Shown one piece after another: positions 45,757 to 54,388 of a stretch of DNA of 64,000 bases. A program made the position numbers and the translations under genes. The notes under the pieces are model-generated. The model was not told where the DNA came from, ran no database searches, and was given only the letters and a program-made list of their open reading frames with translations. This DNA is from an uncultured Eudoraea sp. (lineage in GTDB: Bacteria; Bacteroidota; Bacteroidia; Flavobacteriales; Flavobacteriaceae): the NCBI GenBank assembly GCA_947258555.1, contig CAMYJF010000015.1, positions 20,478 through 84,477 on the forward strand. The letters are read 5' to 3'. Position 1 is the stretch's first letter. Every line of letters begins with the position of its first letter.

Positions 45757-45790
45757 AAAAACCCTGTAGCACGAGCTATAGGGTTTTTTT
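45757..45790 (+). terminator. Intrinsic terminator after the lipoprotein gene
   Basis: AAAACCCTGTAGC (45758-45770), loop ACGA, GCTATAGGGTTTT (45775-45787): a 13-bp stem with one G-T wobble and a tract of seven T. Confidence 0.88.
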
Positions 45791-45846
45791 GTTAGAATCT
45801 CTTCTGTACTTTTATGGTTCAGGCGCTCCTTGCCATTAAATACAAT

Positions 45847-46854
45847 ATGGATTCTCCACTGATCAGTATTCTGATACCTTTTAAGAATACCGCTAGCTAC
45901 TTAGCTGAATGTTTGGATTCAATTATAGAACAATCCCATACCAATTGGGAGGTATGCGCTGTTAATGACCATTCTACGGATACAAGTGAAGCGCTTGTGA
46001 AAGAATGGGCTCAAAAAGATCCACGGATCAAAGTAGTGAACAACACTGGGTATGGCATTATCCCTGCCCTTAGAAAAGCGCTACATATAAGCTCGGGTCA
46101 GTTTATTACCAGGATGGATTCCGATGATGTCATGGCCACGGAAAAATTAAAACACCTGCTTACTTCCTTGCTCCGGCATGGGCCCGGCCATCTCGCTCTT
46201 GGAGGTGTACGATATTTTTCCCATAGAGGGATCAGTGATGGTTATGCCCGATATGAACGTTGGTTAAACGATCTCACTGCCGCTGGGAATAATTATTCAG
46301 AATTGTACAAGGAATGTGTGATCCCCTCCCCTTGCTGGATGACATTCAGAGAAGACCTGATAAGATGCGATGCCTTTGATCCGGACAGATATCCGGAAGA
46401 CTATGACCTCGCATTCAGATTTTACAGAGCTGGGTTAAAATGCCTGCCCTGCAAAGAAATTTTACATAATTGGCGGGACTATGACGAACGCACTTCCAGA
46501 AATCACGAGCACTATGCACAGAACTATTTCCTGAGCATAAAACTTCATTACTTTCTGGAACTCCATCACAAAGCTGCCAGGCCGCTCACGCTCTGGGGAG
46601 CCGGTGCAAAAGGCAAAGAAATTGCCCAAAACCTCAATGCCAGGAACTTGCCTTTTTATTGGCTTTGTGATAATCCCAAAAAGATCGGTAAGAAGATCTA
46701 CGGGGTACCCATGTTACATTTTAGCGAAATTGAGAAATTAGCATCTCCTCAATGTATAATAACGGTTGCCAATGAAGATGCACAGCAGGAAATAAGGACG
46801 TTTATGGAGCAAAGGGACTTTCAATCCATGCAGGATTATTTTTTCTTCTGTTAA
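45847..46854 (+). CDS. Family 2 glycosyltransferase with C-terminal Rossmann-like domain
   Basis: The frame opens at 45814, but the family start PLISILIPFKN follows the ATG at 45847. A weak -7-like TACTTTTA at 45807-45814 also favours the shorter form of 335 residues. The GT2 domain (about residues 1-225) has the nucleotide-sugar Asp (VNDHSTD) and the metal-binding TRMDSDD. The remaining 100 residues include WGAGAKGKEIAQNL, a glycine-rich nucleotide-binding-like loop, and a Rossmann-like fold (CDNPKKIGKKIYGVP). Acceptor unknown. It probably acts on a surface glycan. Confidence 0.85.
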   Translation: MDSPLISILIPFKNTASYLAECLDSIIEQSHTNWEVCAVNDHSTDTSEALVKEWAQKDPRIKVVNNTGYGIIPALRKALHISSGQFITRMDSDDVMATEKLKHLLTSLLRHGPGHLALGGVRYFSHRGISDGYARYERWLNDLTAAGNNYSELYKECVIPSPCWMTFREDLIRCDAFDPDRYPEDYDLAFRFYRAGLKCLPCKEILHNWRDYDERTSRNHEHYAQNYFLSIKLHYFLELHHKAARPLTLWGAGAKGKEIAQNLNARNLPFYWLCDNPKKIGKKIYGVPMLHFSEIEKLASPQCIITVANEDAQQEIRTFMEQRDFQSMQDYFFFC

Positions 46855-46891
46855 TACGCAAATATGTAGGAATACAGCCATTGGAATTACC

Positions 46892-46899
46892 TATATTTG
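46892..46899 (+). promoter_or_regulatory. -7 box (TATATTTG) of the BatA-like operon
   Basis: A perfect TAnnTTTG 17 nt upstream of the ATG at 46917. It lies inside the longest open frame (which begins at 46881), showing that the shorter start is the real one. No TTG at the -33 distance. Confidence 0.55.
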
Positions 46900-46916
46900 C
46901 ACAATCTTATCGAGGA

Positions 46917-48839
46917 ATGCAGTTTAAACATCCGGAATTACTTTGGGCACTTCTTCTTCTCCTTCTCCCTATTATTATCCATTTATTTCAGCTTAGACGT
47001 TTTAAAAAGACGCCATTTACCAATGTAAAGCTGTTGCAAAAAGTTGTGTCCCAATCACGAAAAAGCAATCGATTAAAAAAATGGTTGCTCCTCTTCGTAA
47101 GGCTGGGACTTATAGCTGCTTTGGTGATCGCATTCGCACAGCCTTTTCTGGCCAAAGAATCTGCATTTATTGCCCGCGATACTGTTATTTACCTGGATGA
47201 TTCTTTTAGTATGCAGGCTCAGAATGAAGACGGAAGTCTTTTTGAAAATGCCATTCAATCTGTATTAAAAGGTGTTGAACGGGAGCAAGCTGTTACTTTG
47301 TTTACAAACACCAGGACTTTTGCCAGATCCAATATACGCGATATCAGGGGCTCTTTACTAGAGCTGGCCCCTAGTCCACATCAACTGAGTATAGATGAGG
47401 TCTTGCTAAAAGCGAACACTTTGTTTGAAAATGGCAGTGGCAAAGAAAAAGACCTGATCCTGCTGAGTGATTTTCAGGATCGCTTTTCCAATCAGGAAAC
47501 AGAATTTCCGGCAGATGTAAGGGTTCTGGCAGTAAACCTGAAACCTGAAGAGCCCAATAATGTATCTATTGACTCGCTCTATGTGAGTGCAAGCAACCCG
47601 ATCACTTTAGAATTGAGTGCTGTGCTCAGTAAAACAGGGGAAATTGAAGATATTCCGGTTTCACTTTTTAATGACGACAGGCTTATTGCGAAATCATCAG
47701 CTGCTTTTGATGGCAGGGATCAGACTCGCGTCATATTCAGCGTTCCTGTAGATGAGCGAATTAATGGCCGAGTTGAGATCCAGGATACCGGCCTGGATTT
47801 CGATAATCTACTTTATTTTAATCTTGGAGATAAAACCAGGATCAAAGTCATGGTGATCGGAAATAATTCGAACGATTATCTACGTCGGATCTTTACGGCT
47901 ACTGATTTTGAGTATACTGCGGTTGGACTCTCGGAGCTAAACTATACAGAGATCGATGCGCAAAACCTGATCGTTTTAAATGAGCTAAACAACATTCCCC
48001 TTGCATTGCAGAATACCCTTAATTCTTTTAGTCGTGAAGGCGGGCATATTGTCCTTATTCCTGCCAATAACGCCACACTATCTGAGTATAATAATTTCCT
48101 CGCGGGCTATGGCGATGCGCGTTTTAACTCCTCGAGAACAGATTCTCTCAGGATCACATCCATTAGCTTTCAACATCCGCTTTATAAACAGGTGTTTGAA
48201 CAACAGGTAGATAATTTTCAATACCCCGTTAGTTCGTATTACTATCCTATTGACAGTAATATGGGTACGGTATTAGCCTATTCGGATAACAGTCCGTTTT
48301 TAACCGGAAGGCCTGGCTTTTATGTATTCTCTTCTCCCCTTTCTACAGCTGATTGTAATTTTATTAATTCTCCGCTGGTAGTGCCCACTTTCTATGAAAT
48401 GGGAAAACAAAGTTTGGCCCTGCCAGATCTATATTATTCCCTGGGAGATCGATCAGAAGTAGATGTAAACATCCCTATGGCCCAGGATCAAATAATAAAG
48501 GTAGCCCGGGAGGGATATGAATTTATTCCCCTGCAGCAGTCTTTTGCAAAGAAAACACGCCTGACCTTTATAGATAATCCTGTTTTACACGGAACCTATG
48601 CTGTATTGGTAAAAGGCGATACACTAAAACAAATAAGTTTTAACTACCCACGTGAAGAGAGTAATTTGATCTATTCAGATCCCTCCAATATAGCTGAACT
48701 GGGCATCAAGGATAATATAGAAGATCTATTTACCGACCTGGCTGAGGAAAGTCGCGTAGAAACCCTTTGGAAATGGTTTATTATTTTAGCGCTGATCTTT
48801 ATCCTGGCTGAAGTGGGAATTCAAAAATTCATTCGATGA
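46917..48839 (+). CDS. BatA-like vWA membrane protein
   Basis: 640 residues from the start at MQFKHPELLWALL. It has an N-terminal BatA domain: one helix (about 5-25), the conserved HLFQLRRFKKTPFTNV, and a second helix (about 53-75). A vWA-like domain begins with YLDDSFSMQ (DxSxS variant) near residue 88, a long beta-rich periplasmic part follows, and a C-terminal helix (FIILALIFILAEVGIQ) ends the chain. Bat proteins are associated with aerotolerance and MoxR ATPases, but no moxR/bat cluster is here. It is coupled to the dihydroorotase-like gene by an ATGA overlap. Confidence 0.82.
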   Translation: MQFKHPELLWALLLLLLPIIIHLFQLRRFKKTPFTNVKLLQKVVSQSRKSNRLKKWLLLFVRLGLIAALVIAFAQPFLAKESAFIARDTVIYLDDSFSMQAQNEDGSLFENAIQSVLKGVEREQAVTLFTNTRTFARSNIRDIRGSLLELAPSPHQLSIDEVLLKANTLFENGSGKEKDLILLSDFQDRFSNQETEFPADVRVLAVNLKPEEPNNVSIDSLYVSASNPITLELSAVLSKTGEIEDIPVSLFNDDRLIAKSSAAFDGRDQTRVIFSVPVDERINGRVEIQDTGLDFDNLLYFNLGDKTRIKVMVIGNNSNDYLRRIFTATDFEYTAVGLSELNYTEIDAQNLIVLNELNNIPLALQNTLNSFSREGGHIVLIPANNATLSEYNNFLAGYGDARFNSSRTDSLRITSISFQHPLYKQVFEQQVDNFQYPVSSYYYPIDSNMGTVLAYSDNSPFLTGRPGFYVFSSPLSTADCNFINSPLVVPTFYEMGKQSLALPDLYYSLGDRSEVDVNIPMAQDQIIKVAREGYEFIPLQQSFAKKTRLTFIDNPVLHGTYAVLVKGDTLKQISFNYPREESNLIYSDPSNIAELGIKDNIEDLFTDLAEESRVETLWKWFIILALIFILAEVGIQKFIR

Positions 48840-50095
48840 ATGTACTGCTAAAATCCGTTACCATCATTTCTCCCCTATCTCCGGAGTACCATAAGAAGAA
48901 AAGGGATATTCTGATTAAAAATGGCCGGATCGATAGAATTGCTACCTCCATTCGCGATGCGGGCAAGGTAAAAACCATTTCATTGCCAAATCTTCATGTT
49001 TCACCTGGTTGGTTCGATAGCGGAGTGTGCTTCGGTGAACCTGGATTTGAAGAAAGGGAGACTATTGCAAACGGACTTGATGTTGCCGGAAAAAGCGGAT
49101 TTACCTCTATTGTCCTTCAGCCGAACACCAACCCCCTGCCTGACTCAAGTAGTGATATCGTTTTCATGAAGAAATCTGCCGTCAATGTGGCAACCAGACT
49201 ACATCCTTTAGGTACGCTAACCGTCAATTCGGAAGGTAAGACCCTGGCCGAATTATTCGATATGCATCAAGCCGGCGCTGTAGGGTTTTATGACCATAAA
49301 CGCCCGCAAGAACAAGGAAATATAGTAAAGATAGCACTTCAATACGCTCAAAACTTTGATGGGCTTGTCTTTAGTTATCCCCTGGATGCAGACCTGGCAT
49401 CACAAGGGCTGGTACATGAAGGTGAAGTTTCAACAAGACTGGGGTTGAAAGGGATCCCGGCATTTGCTGAAGAATTGCGAATAAAACGGGATTTGGCTGT
49501 CCTGGAATATACTGGCGGTAAATTACATTTCCCGACTATCTCGACTGCTAGTGCTGTGGAATTAATAGCGGATGCGAAAGAAAAAGGCCTTGATGTTAGT
49601 TGTAGTGTGGCCCTTCAGAATCTCTGGAGTACAGATGAGGCCTTACATGAATTTGACAGTGATTATAAGGTGCGTCCACCATTACGTTCCGAGGCCGATA
49701 GAAAGGCGCTTAGGGATGGCCTGAGAAAAGGGATCATCGATATGGTCACTTCAGATCACACGCCCATTAATATCGAATTAAAACGGGTAGAATTCGAGCA
49801 GGCGGCCTATGGCAGCCTGGGGCTGGAAAGTATGTTTGGCATACTCAATTCCATCTATAGCACGCCCACAGCTATAGGGATCCTCTTGCGGGGTAGGGAA
49901 CGCTTTGGCCTAAGGAGACCAATACTTGCCAAAGGGGAAGAAGCCGATCTTACCCTCTTCGATCCTGATGAGTACTATGTTTACACTCGCGACATGTGCC
50001 ATTCTACATCCAAAAACTCCCTGTTTTTTGGAAGCAAATGTAAAGGGAGAGTATATGGCACCCTGGCCAATTCCATTCTAAATATACGGAAATGA
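48836..50095 (+). CDS. Dihydroorotase homologue lacking the HxH metal motif, probably non-catalytic
   Basis: 419 residues with the amidohydrolase beta-sandwich plus barrel and dihydroorotase-like blocks such as PGFEERETIANGL, LQPNTNP and TSDHTPINIELKRVEF. In active dihydroorotases the first strand carries DxHxH just before REPG; here the corresponding text is FDSGVCFGEPGFE, so both first-strand histidines are absent. The later Asp (TSDH) is kept. The chain is probably a pseudo-dihydroorotase, perhaps a structural partner of aspartate carbamoyltransferase, or an amidohydrolase using another mechanism. It overlaps the BatA-like stop and the next start by 4 nt each. Confidence 0.85.
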   Translation: MNVLLKSVTIISPLSPEYHKKKRDILIKNGRIDRIATSIRDAGKVKTISLPNLHVSPGWFDSGVCFGEPGFEERETIANGLDVAGKSGFTSIVLQPNTNPLPDSSSDIVFMKKSAVNVATRLHPLGTLTVNSEGKTLAELFDMHQAGAVGFYDHKRPQEQGNIVKIALQYAQNFDGLVFSYPLDADLASQGLVHEGEVSTRLGLKGIPAFAEELRIKRDLAVLEYTGGKLHFPTISTASAVELIADAKEKGLDVSCSVALQNLWSTDEALHEFDSDYKVRPPLRSEADRKALRDGLRKGIIDMVTSDHTPINIELKRVEFEQAAYGSLGLESMFGILNSIYSTPTAIGILLRGRERFGLRRPILAKGEEADLTLFDPDEYYVYTRDMCHSTSKNSLFFGSKCKGRVYGTLANSILNIRK

Positions 50096-50415
50096 GTACG
50101 GTTCCTAAAGGCAAAACGACGGCTATCGTTGCGTACTTGACCATTGTAGGCGCCCTGATTGCCATCACTATGAATTTAGAGCCCAAGCATGCCTATGCCC
50201 GCTTTCATACACGACAAGCTTTTGGATTGCATCTCACATTTATAGCATTTAGCTTATTCCTTAGTGTTTCATTCAATTTGTATGTCTGGGCTGGCCTGTA
50301 TCTTTTTTATTTTATTCTTTGGGTATATGCGTTTTATTTGGCCCTCTCTGATAAGGTTACTCCTATTCCCCTGGTAGGCCATTATTTTCAAAAATGGTTT
50401 ACATTTATTCAATAA
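50092..50415 (+). CDS. Small multi-helix membrane protein (DUF4870/Tic20-like)
   Basis: 107 residues with three or four hydrophobic helices (about 8-28, 43-62, 63-88) and the conserved FHTRQAFGLHL between the first two, resembling DUF4870-type proteins sometimes labelled import component. It starts in the stop of the dihydroorotase-like gene and ends 1 nt before the esterase gene. The tight packing suggests a common membrane-related job. Function unknown. Confidence 0.8.
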   Translation: MSTVPKGKTTAIVAYLTIVGALIAITMNLEPKHAYARFHTRQAFGLHLTFIAFSLFLSVSFNLYVWAGLYLFYFILWVYAFYLALSDKVTPIPLVGHYFQKWFTFIQ

Positions 50416-50416
50416 C

Positions 50417-51076
50417 ATGAGCAACCCCCAACTGTCATTAATCCATCTGTACAAGCCTGCAGAATCCCCAACAGGGAAACAGCCTGCCGTATTCCTATTC
50501 CATGGCTATGGCAGTGATGAAGAAGATCTATTTTCCTTTGCTACAGAACTTCCTTCTAAGCTCGCTGTTATATCAGTTAGAGCACCCAGGCCCATGAGTC
50601 CGTTTGGAAATGCGTGGTACACCCTGAATTTGGAAGCACCGCAAGGGAAATGGAGCGATATAGAGGAGGCGCTAGAATCACGTGAAATGATCTTTTCATT
50701 TCTAGATGAGGCCATTGAAGCCTATGCCCTGGACCCTGAAAATATTAGCTTGCTGGGGTTTAGTCAAGGCGCAGTACTCGCATATGCCGTCGCTTTGTCC
50801 CGGCCCAAAAAGATCAGGAATTTAATGGCATTGAGTGGGTATATAGATCTGAAGGTGGTGGAAGACGGATTTCAGGAAAAGGCAATCGATAAATTGAATA
50901 TTTATATCTCTCACGGACAGGTAGATCAGGTCATTCCGGCCGAATGGGCACAAGCCTCATCCGACACCTTAAAATCAATGGGCATAGACCACACCTATGA
51001 AGAATATCCTGTTGGACACGGTGTTTCCCCTCAAAACTTTTACTCCCTAAAAGAGTGGCTGGAGCGGCATATTTAG
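50417..51076 (+). CDS. Phospholipase/carboxylesterase-family alpha/beta hydrolase
   Basis: 219 residues, cytoplasmic (no signal peptide). The nucleophile Ser is in LLGFSQGAVLAYAV (GxSxG) near residue 115, the Asp in SHGQVDQVIP and the His in YPVGHGVSPQ. The N-terminal LFHGYGSDEEDLF supplies the oxyanion hole. This is the YpfH/carboxylesterase type acting on short acyl esters or lysophospholipids. It is the last gene of the operon and overlaps the convergent gene by 4 nt. Confidence 0.9.
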   Translation: MSNPQLSLIHLYKPAESPTGKQPAVFLFHGYGSDEEDLFSFATELPSKLAVISVRAPRPMSPFGNAWYTLNLEAPQGKWSDIEEALESREMIFSFLDEAIEAYALDPENISLLGFSQGAVLAYAVALSRPKKIRNLMALSGYIDLKVVEDGFQEKAIDKLNIYISHGQVDQVIPAEWAQASSDTLKSMGIDHTYEEYPVGHGVSPQNFYSLKEWLERHI

Positions 51077-51567
51077 TTTGAACTGATGTATAGCAGGTGT
51101 TCCTTTACACTAAAATCAACATCCAGGTTGTCCTTCAACTCATAGGTGATAAGCAATTCTCCCCAATACTTTCCATCAGAAAAATCGGCGATAAGCCATT
51201 TATGGTTGAGTAATTTGATCTTATTGATCTTAAAATCCCCATTCATCCCCTCATAGGGGACCAATGGATTGTCTCCTTTCTGCTCATTGGATTCCAATAA
51301 TCGATCTGAAATATACCCACCGGGGTTGTCGAGGTCCAGATGGTCGTAATAGGAAAGGGCATCGTCATTGTTTTCCAGTGAGAAATATTGCATATCGAGG
51401 ATCTCAAACATCTGGTTTTGAAGCGAGTCTTTATAGGCGTCCTCCCGGGATTCAAGTGATTGGATCTTTGTAGACAAGGATTCAATTTGGCGGGATCCAC
51501 TGACGCCCAGATATACGGCGGTTAACGCGGCAAATACGAACAAATACAAGAATATTTTGGCCTTCAT
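51073..51567 (-). CDS. Membrane-anchored protein with coiled coil, unknown
   Basis: 164 residues: a single N-terminal anchor (about 3-22), then a coiled coil (about 27-60; heptads of Leu/Ile in QIESLSTKIQSLESREDAYK) and a small C-terminal domain with KLLNHKWLIADFSDGKYWGE. Relatives in Flavobacteriaceae sit next to the same MBL gene and are sometimes called hydrolase without clear ground; I see no catalytic motif. It begins 3 nt after the MBL hydrolase stops, so they form an operon. Confidence 0.75.
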   Translation of the reverse strand: MKAKIFLYLFVFAALTAVYLGVSGSRQIESLSTKIQSLESREDAYKDSLQNQMFEILDMQYFSLENNDDALSYYDHLDLDNPGGYISDRLLESNEQKGDNPLVPYEGMNGDFKINKIKLLNHKWLIADFSDGKYWGELLITYELKDNLDVDFSVKEHLLYISSN

Positions 51568-51570
51568 AAG

Positions 51571-52335
51571 TTATATGTTGAGTTCTAAATTGTCATAAGC
51601 GAGGTGCACTCCTGGCGGTAGTTCTTTTTCCACTTCGGCATGGAATCCTAAATGGTGACTTATATGGGTTAAATACGCCGCCTCTGGTTGAACCTGATCA
51701 ATAAAATCCAGGGCTTCATCCAAATTAAAGTGTGAATGATGTGGCTTTATTCGTAATGCATTTATGCATAGTGCTTTAACACCTTTTATCTTAGCTATTT
51801 CTTTATCTGAAATAGTCTTCATATCTGTCAGGTAAGCGAAGTCCCCAATACGGAATCCCAGCACCTGGAGTCGGTTGTGAAACCCTTCAATAGGAATGAC
51901 CATTTTGCCGCTTAGGGCAAAAGGTTCATCTGCTTGTATCTCGTGATAGGCAATGGCCGGTGCTCCCGGATATCGGTCTTCATCTGCAAAAATATAATCA
52001 AAACGCCGTTTTAGCGATTCCTCTACCCGCTTGAGTGCATATACAGGTATATCGCCCTGGCGAAAAAAGAAAGGCCGGATATCGTCGATCCCAGCCGTAT
52101 GATCGGCGTGCTCATGCGTAAATAATATGCCGTCTAAGCGCGGAATTGGGTGCCTCAGTAATTGCTGGCGGAAATCCGGGCCACAATCGATCACATAATT
52201 ATAGGAATCCCATGAAACCAAAACAGAAACACGAAGTCGCTTGTCTTTGAGGTCAGAGCTCAGGCATACAGGATGATCGCTTCCAATTACGGGTATCCCC
52301 TGTGATGTACCTGTACCTAAAAAAATGATTCTCAA
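51571..52335 (-). CDS. Metallo-beta-lactamase-fold hydrolase (TTG start proposed)
   Basis: The frame extends to 52479, but the family begins with M-[RK]-I-x-FLGTGTSQGIP, found here directly after a TTG codon at 52335-52333, giving 254 residues. The longer version would run into the coding region of the divergent gene at 52421 and ahead of its own promoter. The metal site FTHEHADHTAG (HxHxDH) is near residue 80, with later His and Asp ligands in ITHISHHLGFH. It resembles the PhnP/ribonuclease-Z-like branch that cleaves phosphodiesters. Substrate unknown. Confidence 0.85.
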   Translation of the reverse strand: MRIIFLGTGTSQGIPVIGSDHPVCLSSDLKDKRLRVSVLVSWDSYNYVIDCGPDFRQQLLRHPIPRLDGILFTHEHADHTAGIDDIRPFFFRQGDIPVYALKRVEESLKRRFDYIFADEDRYPGAPAIAYHEIQADEPFALSGKMVIPIEGFHNRLQVLGFRIGDFAYLTDMKTISDKEIAKIKGVKALCINALRIKPHHSHFNLDEALDFIDQVQPEAAYLTHISHHLGFHAEVEKELPPGVHLAYDNLELNI

Positions 52336-52353
52336 GCCCGATTTCTTTTGCCT

Positions 52354-52380
52354 CAAATTTATAATATAATTACTAACCAA
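52354..52380 (-). promoter_or_regulatory. Promoter of the MBL hydrolase gene
   Basis: Minus strand: TTG (52380-52378), 16-nt spacer, TAAATTTG (52361-52354). Predicted start near 52348, 12 nt upstream of the TTG start codon. It decides the short start. Confidence 0.55.
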
Positions 52381-52394
52381 TCGTTCAAACTTTA

Positions 52395-52402
52395 TACCTT
52401 TG
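52395..52402 (+). promoter_or_regulatory. -7 box (TACCTTTG) of the conserved unknown gene at 52421
   Basis: A perfect TAnnTTTG, 18 nt upstream of the ATG at 52421; no clear TTG at -33. It is back-to-back with the MBL promoter in an 85-nt gap. Confidence 0.5.
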
Positions 52403-52420
52403 TAGGGCAAATAATTGCTA

Positions 52421-53893
52421 ATGGCTTCACAACCTAAGAAAGACCTCGCTTTCGAAAATATTCCTTCGATCAAAGCCAAAACTTTGCGAATTAATTTGAA
52501 TCCGGATATTTACGGAACATTCGCCGAGATTGGGGCAGGACAAGAGACAGCGCGTCATTTTTTCAGAGCAGGTGGGGCATCAGGAACCATTGCAAAAGCG
52601 ATGAGTGCTTATGATAAGCAATTTAGCGATGCCATTTATGGTATTGAAAAGGACGGCCGTTATGTGACCCAACCCCGGTTGAAGAAGATGCTGGATCATG
52701 AAATGGGGTTAATAGAACAACGTCTGGACCGATCAGAACATCCGGAACGCCTCTTTTTCACCTATGCCAATACCGTAGCTACTATTGATTTCTCGAAACG
52801 CTACAAAGGCCATGGTTGGATCGGGATGCAATTTCAATTAGATCCCGGTCAAACAGAATATAACGAAATTGTCATGCATGTCCGTTTTAAGCAAACGGAA
52901 GCCCGACTGCAACAGGAGACACTTGGTGTTGTTGGTGTGAACCTAATCTATGGGGCCTTTTTTAAGTACCATAAGCCGAGAAAATTTTTAAAATACTTGT
53001 ATGACCATATCGATCGTGATACTGTCGAAATAGATATGGTCAACTTTTCAGGACCGAATTTTAAAAACGTAGATAATCGCCTGATGAGCTTGCAGCTTAT
53101 CCGGAATGACATGACCGATGCAGTGATGTTTGGACCGGATGGGAACAACTTACTTCCTGCAACCGTCCTCTATAAAAAGAATATCCTTACGCTTCGCGGT
53201 AGTTTCCGACCGGTGACCAAGGTGAATATGGACATGTTCCAGAAATCCTATGATATTTTTATCCGCGAGCAGACCGTGGAAGAAGAAAAAACCATCGTGA
53301 TCTTTGAGATCACACTGGCAAATTTGAAGGCATCCGGAGAAATTGATGAGCGCGATTTTATGGATCGGGCCCAATTATTATGCTCCCTCGGGGGTACGGT
53401 AATGATCTCAAAATTCCAGGAGTACTACAAATTGGTTGAGTATTATAATAACTATACTAAAGCTCGTTTAGGCCTTACAATGGGCGTTAGCAACCTGATA
53501 GATGTATTCGATGAAAAGTACTACCGACACTTGAGCGGAGGTATTCTGGAGGCCTTTGGTAAACTCTTTTTCAAAAATCTAAAAGTATATCTCTATCCTA
53601 TGAAGGATAAGAATACCGGGCAGATCCTGACCTCGAACAATATTAAGGTTCACCCGAGGATGAAAGAGTTATATAAGTTCTTCAAATACAACGGGAAGGT
53701 GATGGATATTATTGACTACGACCCGGATATACTCCATATCTTTTCAAGGGATGTGCTTAGACGGATCGCAGCCAAAGAAGATGGATGGCAGGAAATGCTT
53801 CCCGAAGGTGTAGCCGAATTGATCACTAAGAACGAGCTGTTTAAAACTGCCGAGACATTAGAGCCTGAGACGCAATCTGAAGAAAAAAGCTAG
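52421..53893 (+). CDS. Large conserved protein of unknown function
   Basis: 490 residues from MASQPKKDLAFENIPS. No signal peptide or transmembrane helix is evident, so it is probably cytoplasmic. The N-terminal FAEIGAGQETARHFFRAGGA is a nucleotide- or phosphate-loop-like stretch without a Walker pattern. The rest is mixed alpha/beta with conserved-looking aromatic blocks (RPFYS-like turns absent), KPRKFLKYLYDHIDRD and YPMKDKNTGQILTSNNIKV. I recall relatives carrying misleading labels such as TonB-dependent receptor or nicotinate-nucleotide adenylyltransferase; the sequence supports neither. It converges on bcp with a 4-nt overlap. Confidence 0.85.
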   Translation: MASQPKKDLAFENIPSIKAKTLRINLNPDIYGTFAEIGAGQETARHFFRAGGASGTIAKAMSAYDKQFSDAIYGIEKDGRYVTQPRLKKMLDHEMGLIEQRLDRSEHPERLFFTYANTVATIDFSKRYKGHGWIGMQFQLDPGQTEYNEIVMHVRFKQTEARLQQETLGVVGVNLIYGAFFKYHKPRKFLKYLYDHIDRDTVEIDMVNFSGPNFKNVDNRLMSLQLIRNDMTDAVMFGPDGNNLLPATVLYKKNILTLRGSFRPVTKVNMDMFQKSYDIFIREQTVEEEKTIVIFEITLANLKASGEIDERDFMDRAQLLCSLGGTVMISKFQEYYKLVEYYNNYTKARLGLTMGVSNLIDVFDEKYYRHLSGGILEAFGKLFFKNLKVYLYPMKDKNTGQILTSNNIKVHPRMKELYKFFKYNGKVMDIIDYDPDILHIFSRDVLRRIAAKEDGWQEMLPEGVAELITKNELFKTAETLEPETQSEEKS

Positions 53894-54345
53894 TCCAATT
53901 CTAACTGGGCAGCGTGATCTCTCGTTTTCACCTTGTCTATCCGTTGTACAACAACACCATCCTCATCTAATACGAAAGTCTTCCGATGGATCCCATCAAA
54001 TGATCGACCCATAAATTTCTTAGGACCCCAGACGCCAAAGGCATTAATAACTTCATGCTCGGTATCTGCCAGTAAAGGGAATGGAAACTCATATTTATTC
54101 TTGAAATTAGACTGTTTGCGCTGGTTGTCTGCACTCACGCCTAAAATTGCATAGCCCTTATTGAGGATCTCTTTATAATGATCACGTAAATTACAGGCCT
54201 CTGCCGTACATCCTGGTGTATTGGCTCGAGGATAGAAAAATACAATAAGTTTCTTTCCTTTGTAATCGCTTAGGCGAACCTGGTTACCTTGTTCGTCATA
54301 AACAGTAAATTCGGGAACGACATCTCCAACATTCAAAGTATTCAT
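53890..54345 (-). CDS. bcp: Thioredoxin-dependent thiol peroxidase (bacterioferritin comigratory protein)
   Basis: This 151-residue peroxiredoxin of the PrxQ/Bcp class reduces peroxides with electrons from thioredoxin. The peroxidatic Cys is in NTPGCTAEAC (PxxxTxxC-like) near residue 45, and a Cys five residues later is the likely resolving residue. The late Arg sits in the FVLDEDGVVVQRIDKV region. It ends with a 4-nt overlap of the convergent gene and is divergent from nth. Confidence 0.94.
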   Translation of the reverse strand: MNTLNVGDVVPEFTVYDEQGNQVRLSDYKGKKLIVFFYPRANTPGCTAEACNLRDHYKEILNKGYAILGVSADNQRKQSNFKNKYEFPFPLLADTEHEVINAFGVWGPKKFMGRSFDGIHRKTFVLDEDGVVVQRIDKVKTRDHAAQLELD

Positions 54346-54388
54346 TTATTATAATTGTTTAATTATTTTTGAATAAAGTTAAACAAAT

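Noticed and set aside
52336..52479. N-terminal extension of the MBL hydrolase
   Set aside because: It runs through its own promoter and into the coding region of the divergent gene at 52421; the conserved FLGTGTSQG start follows the TTG at 52335.
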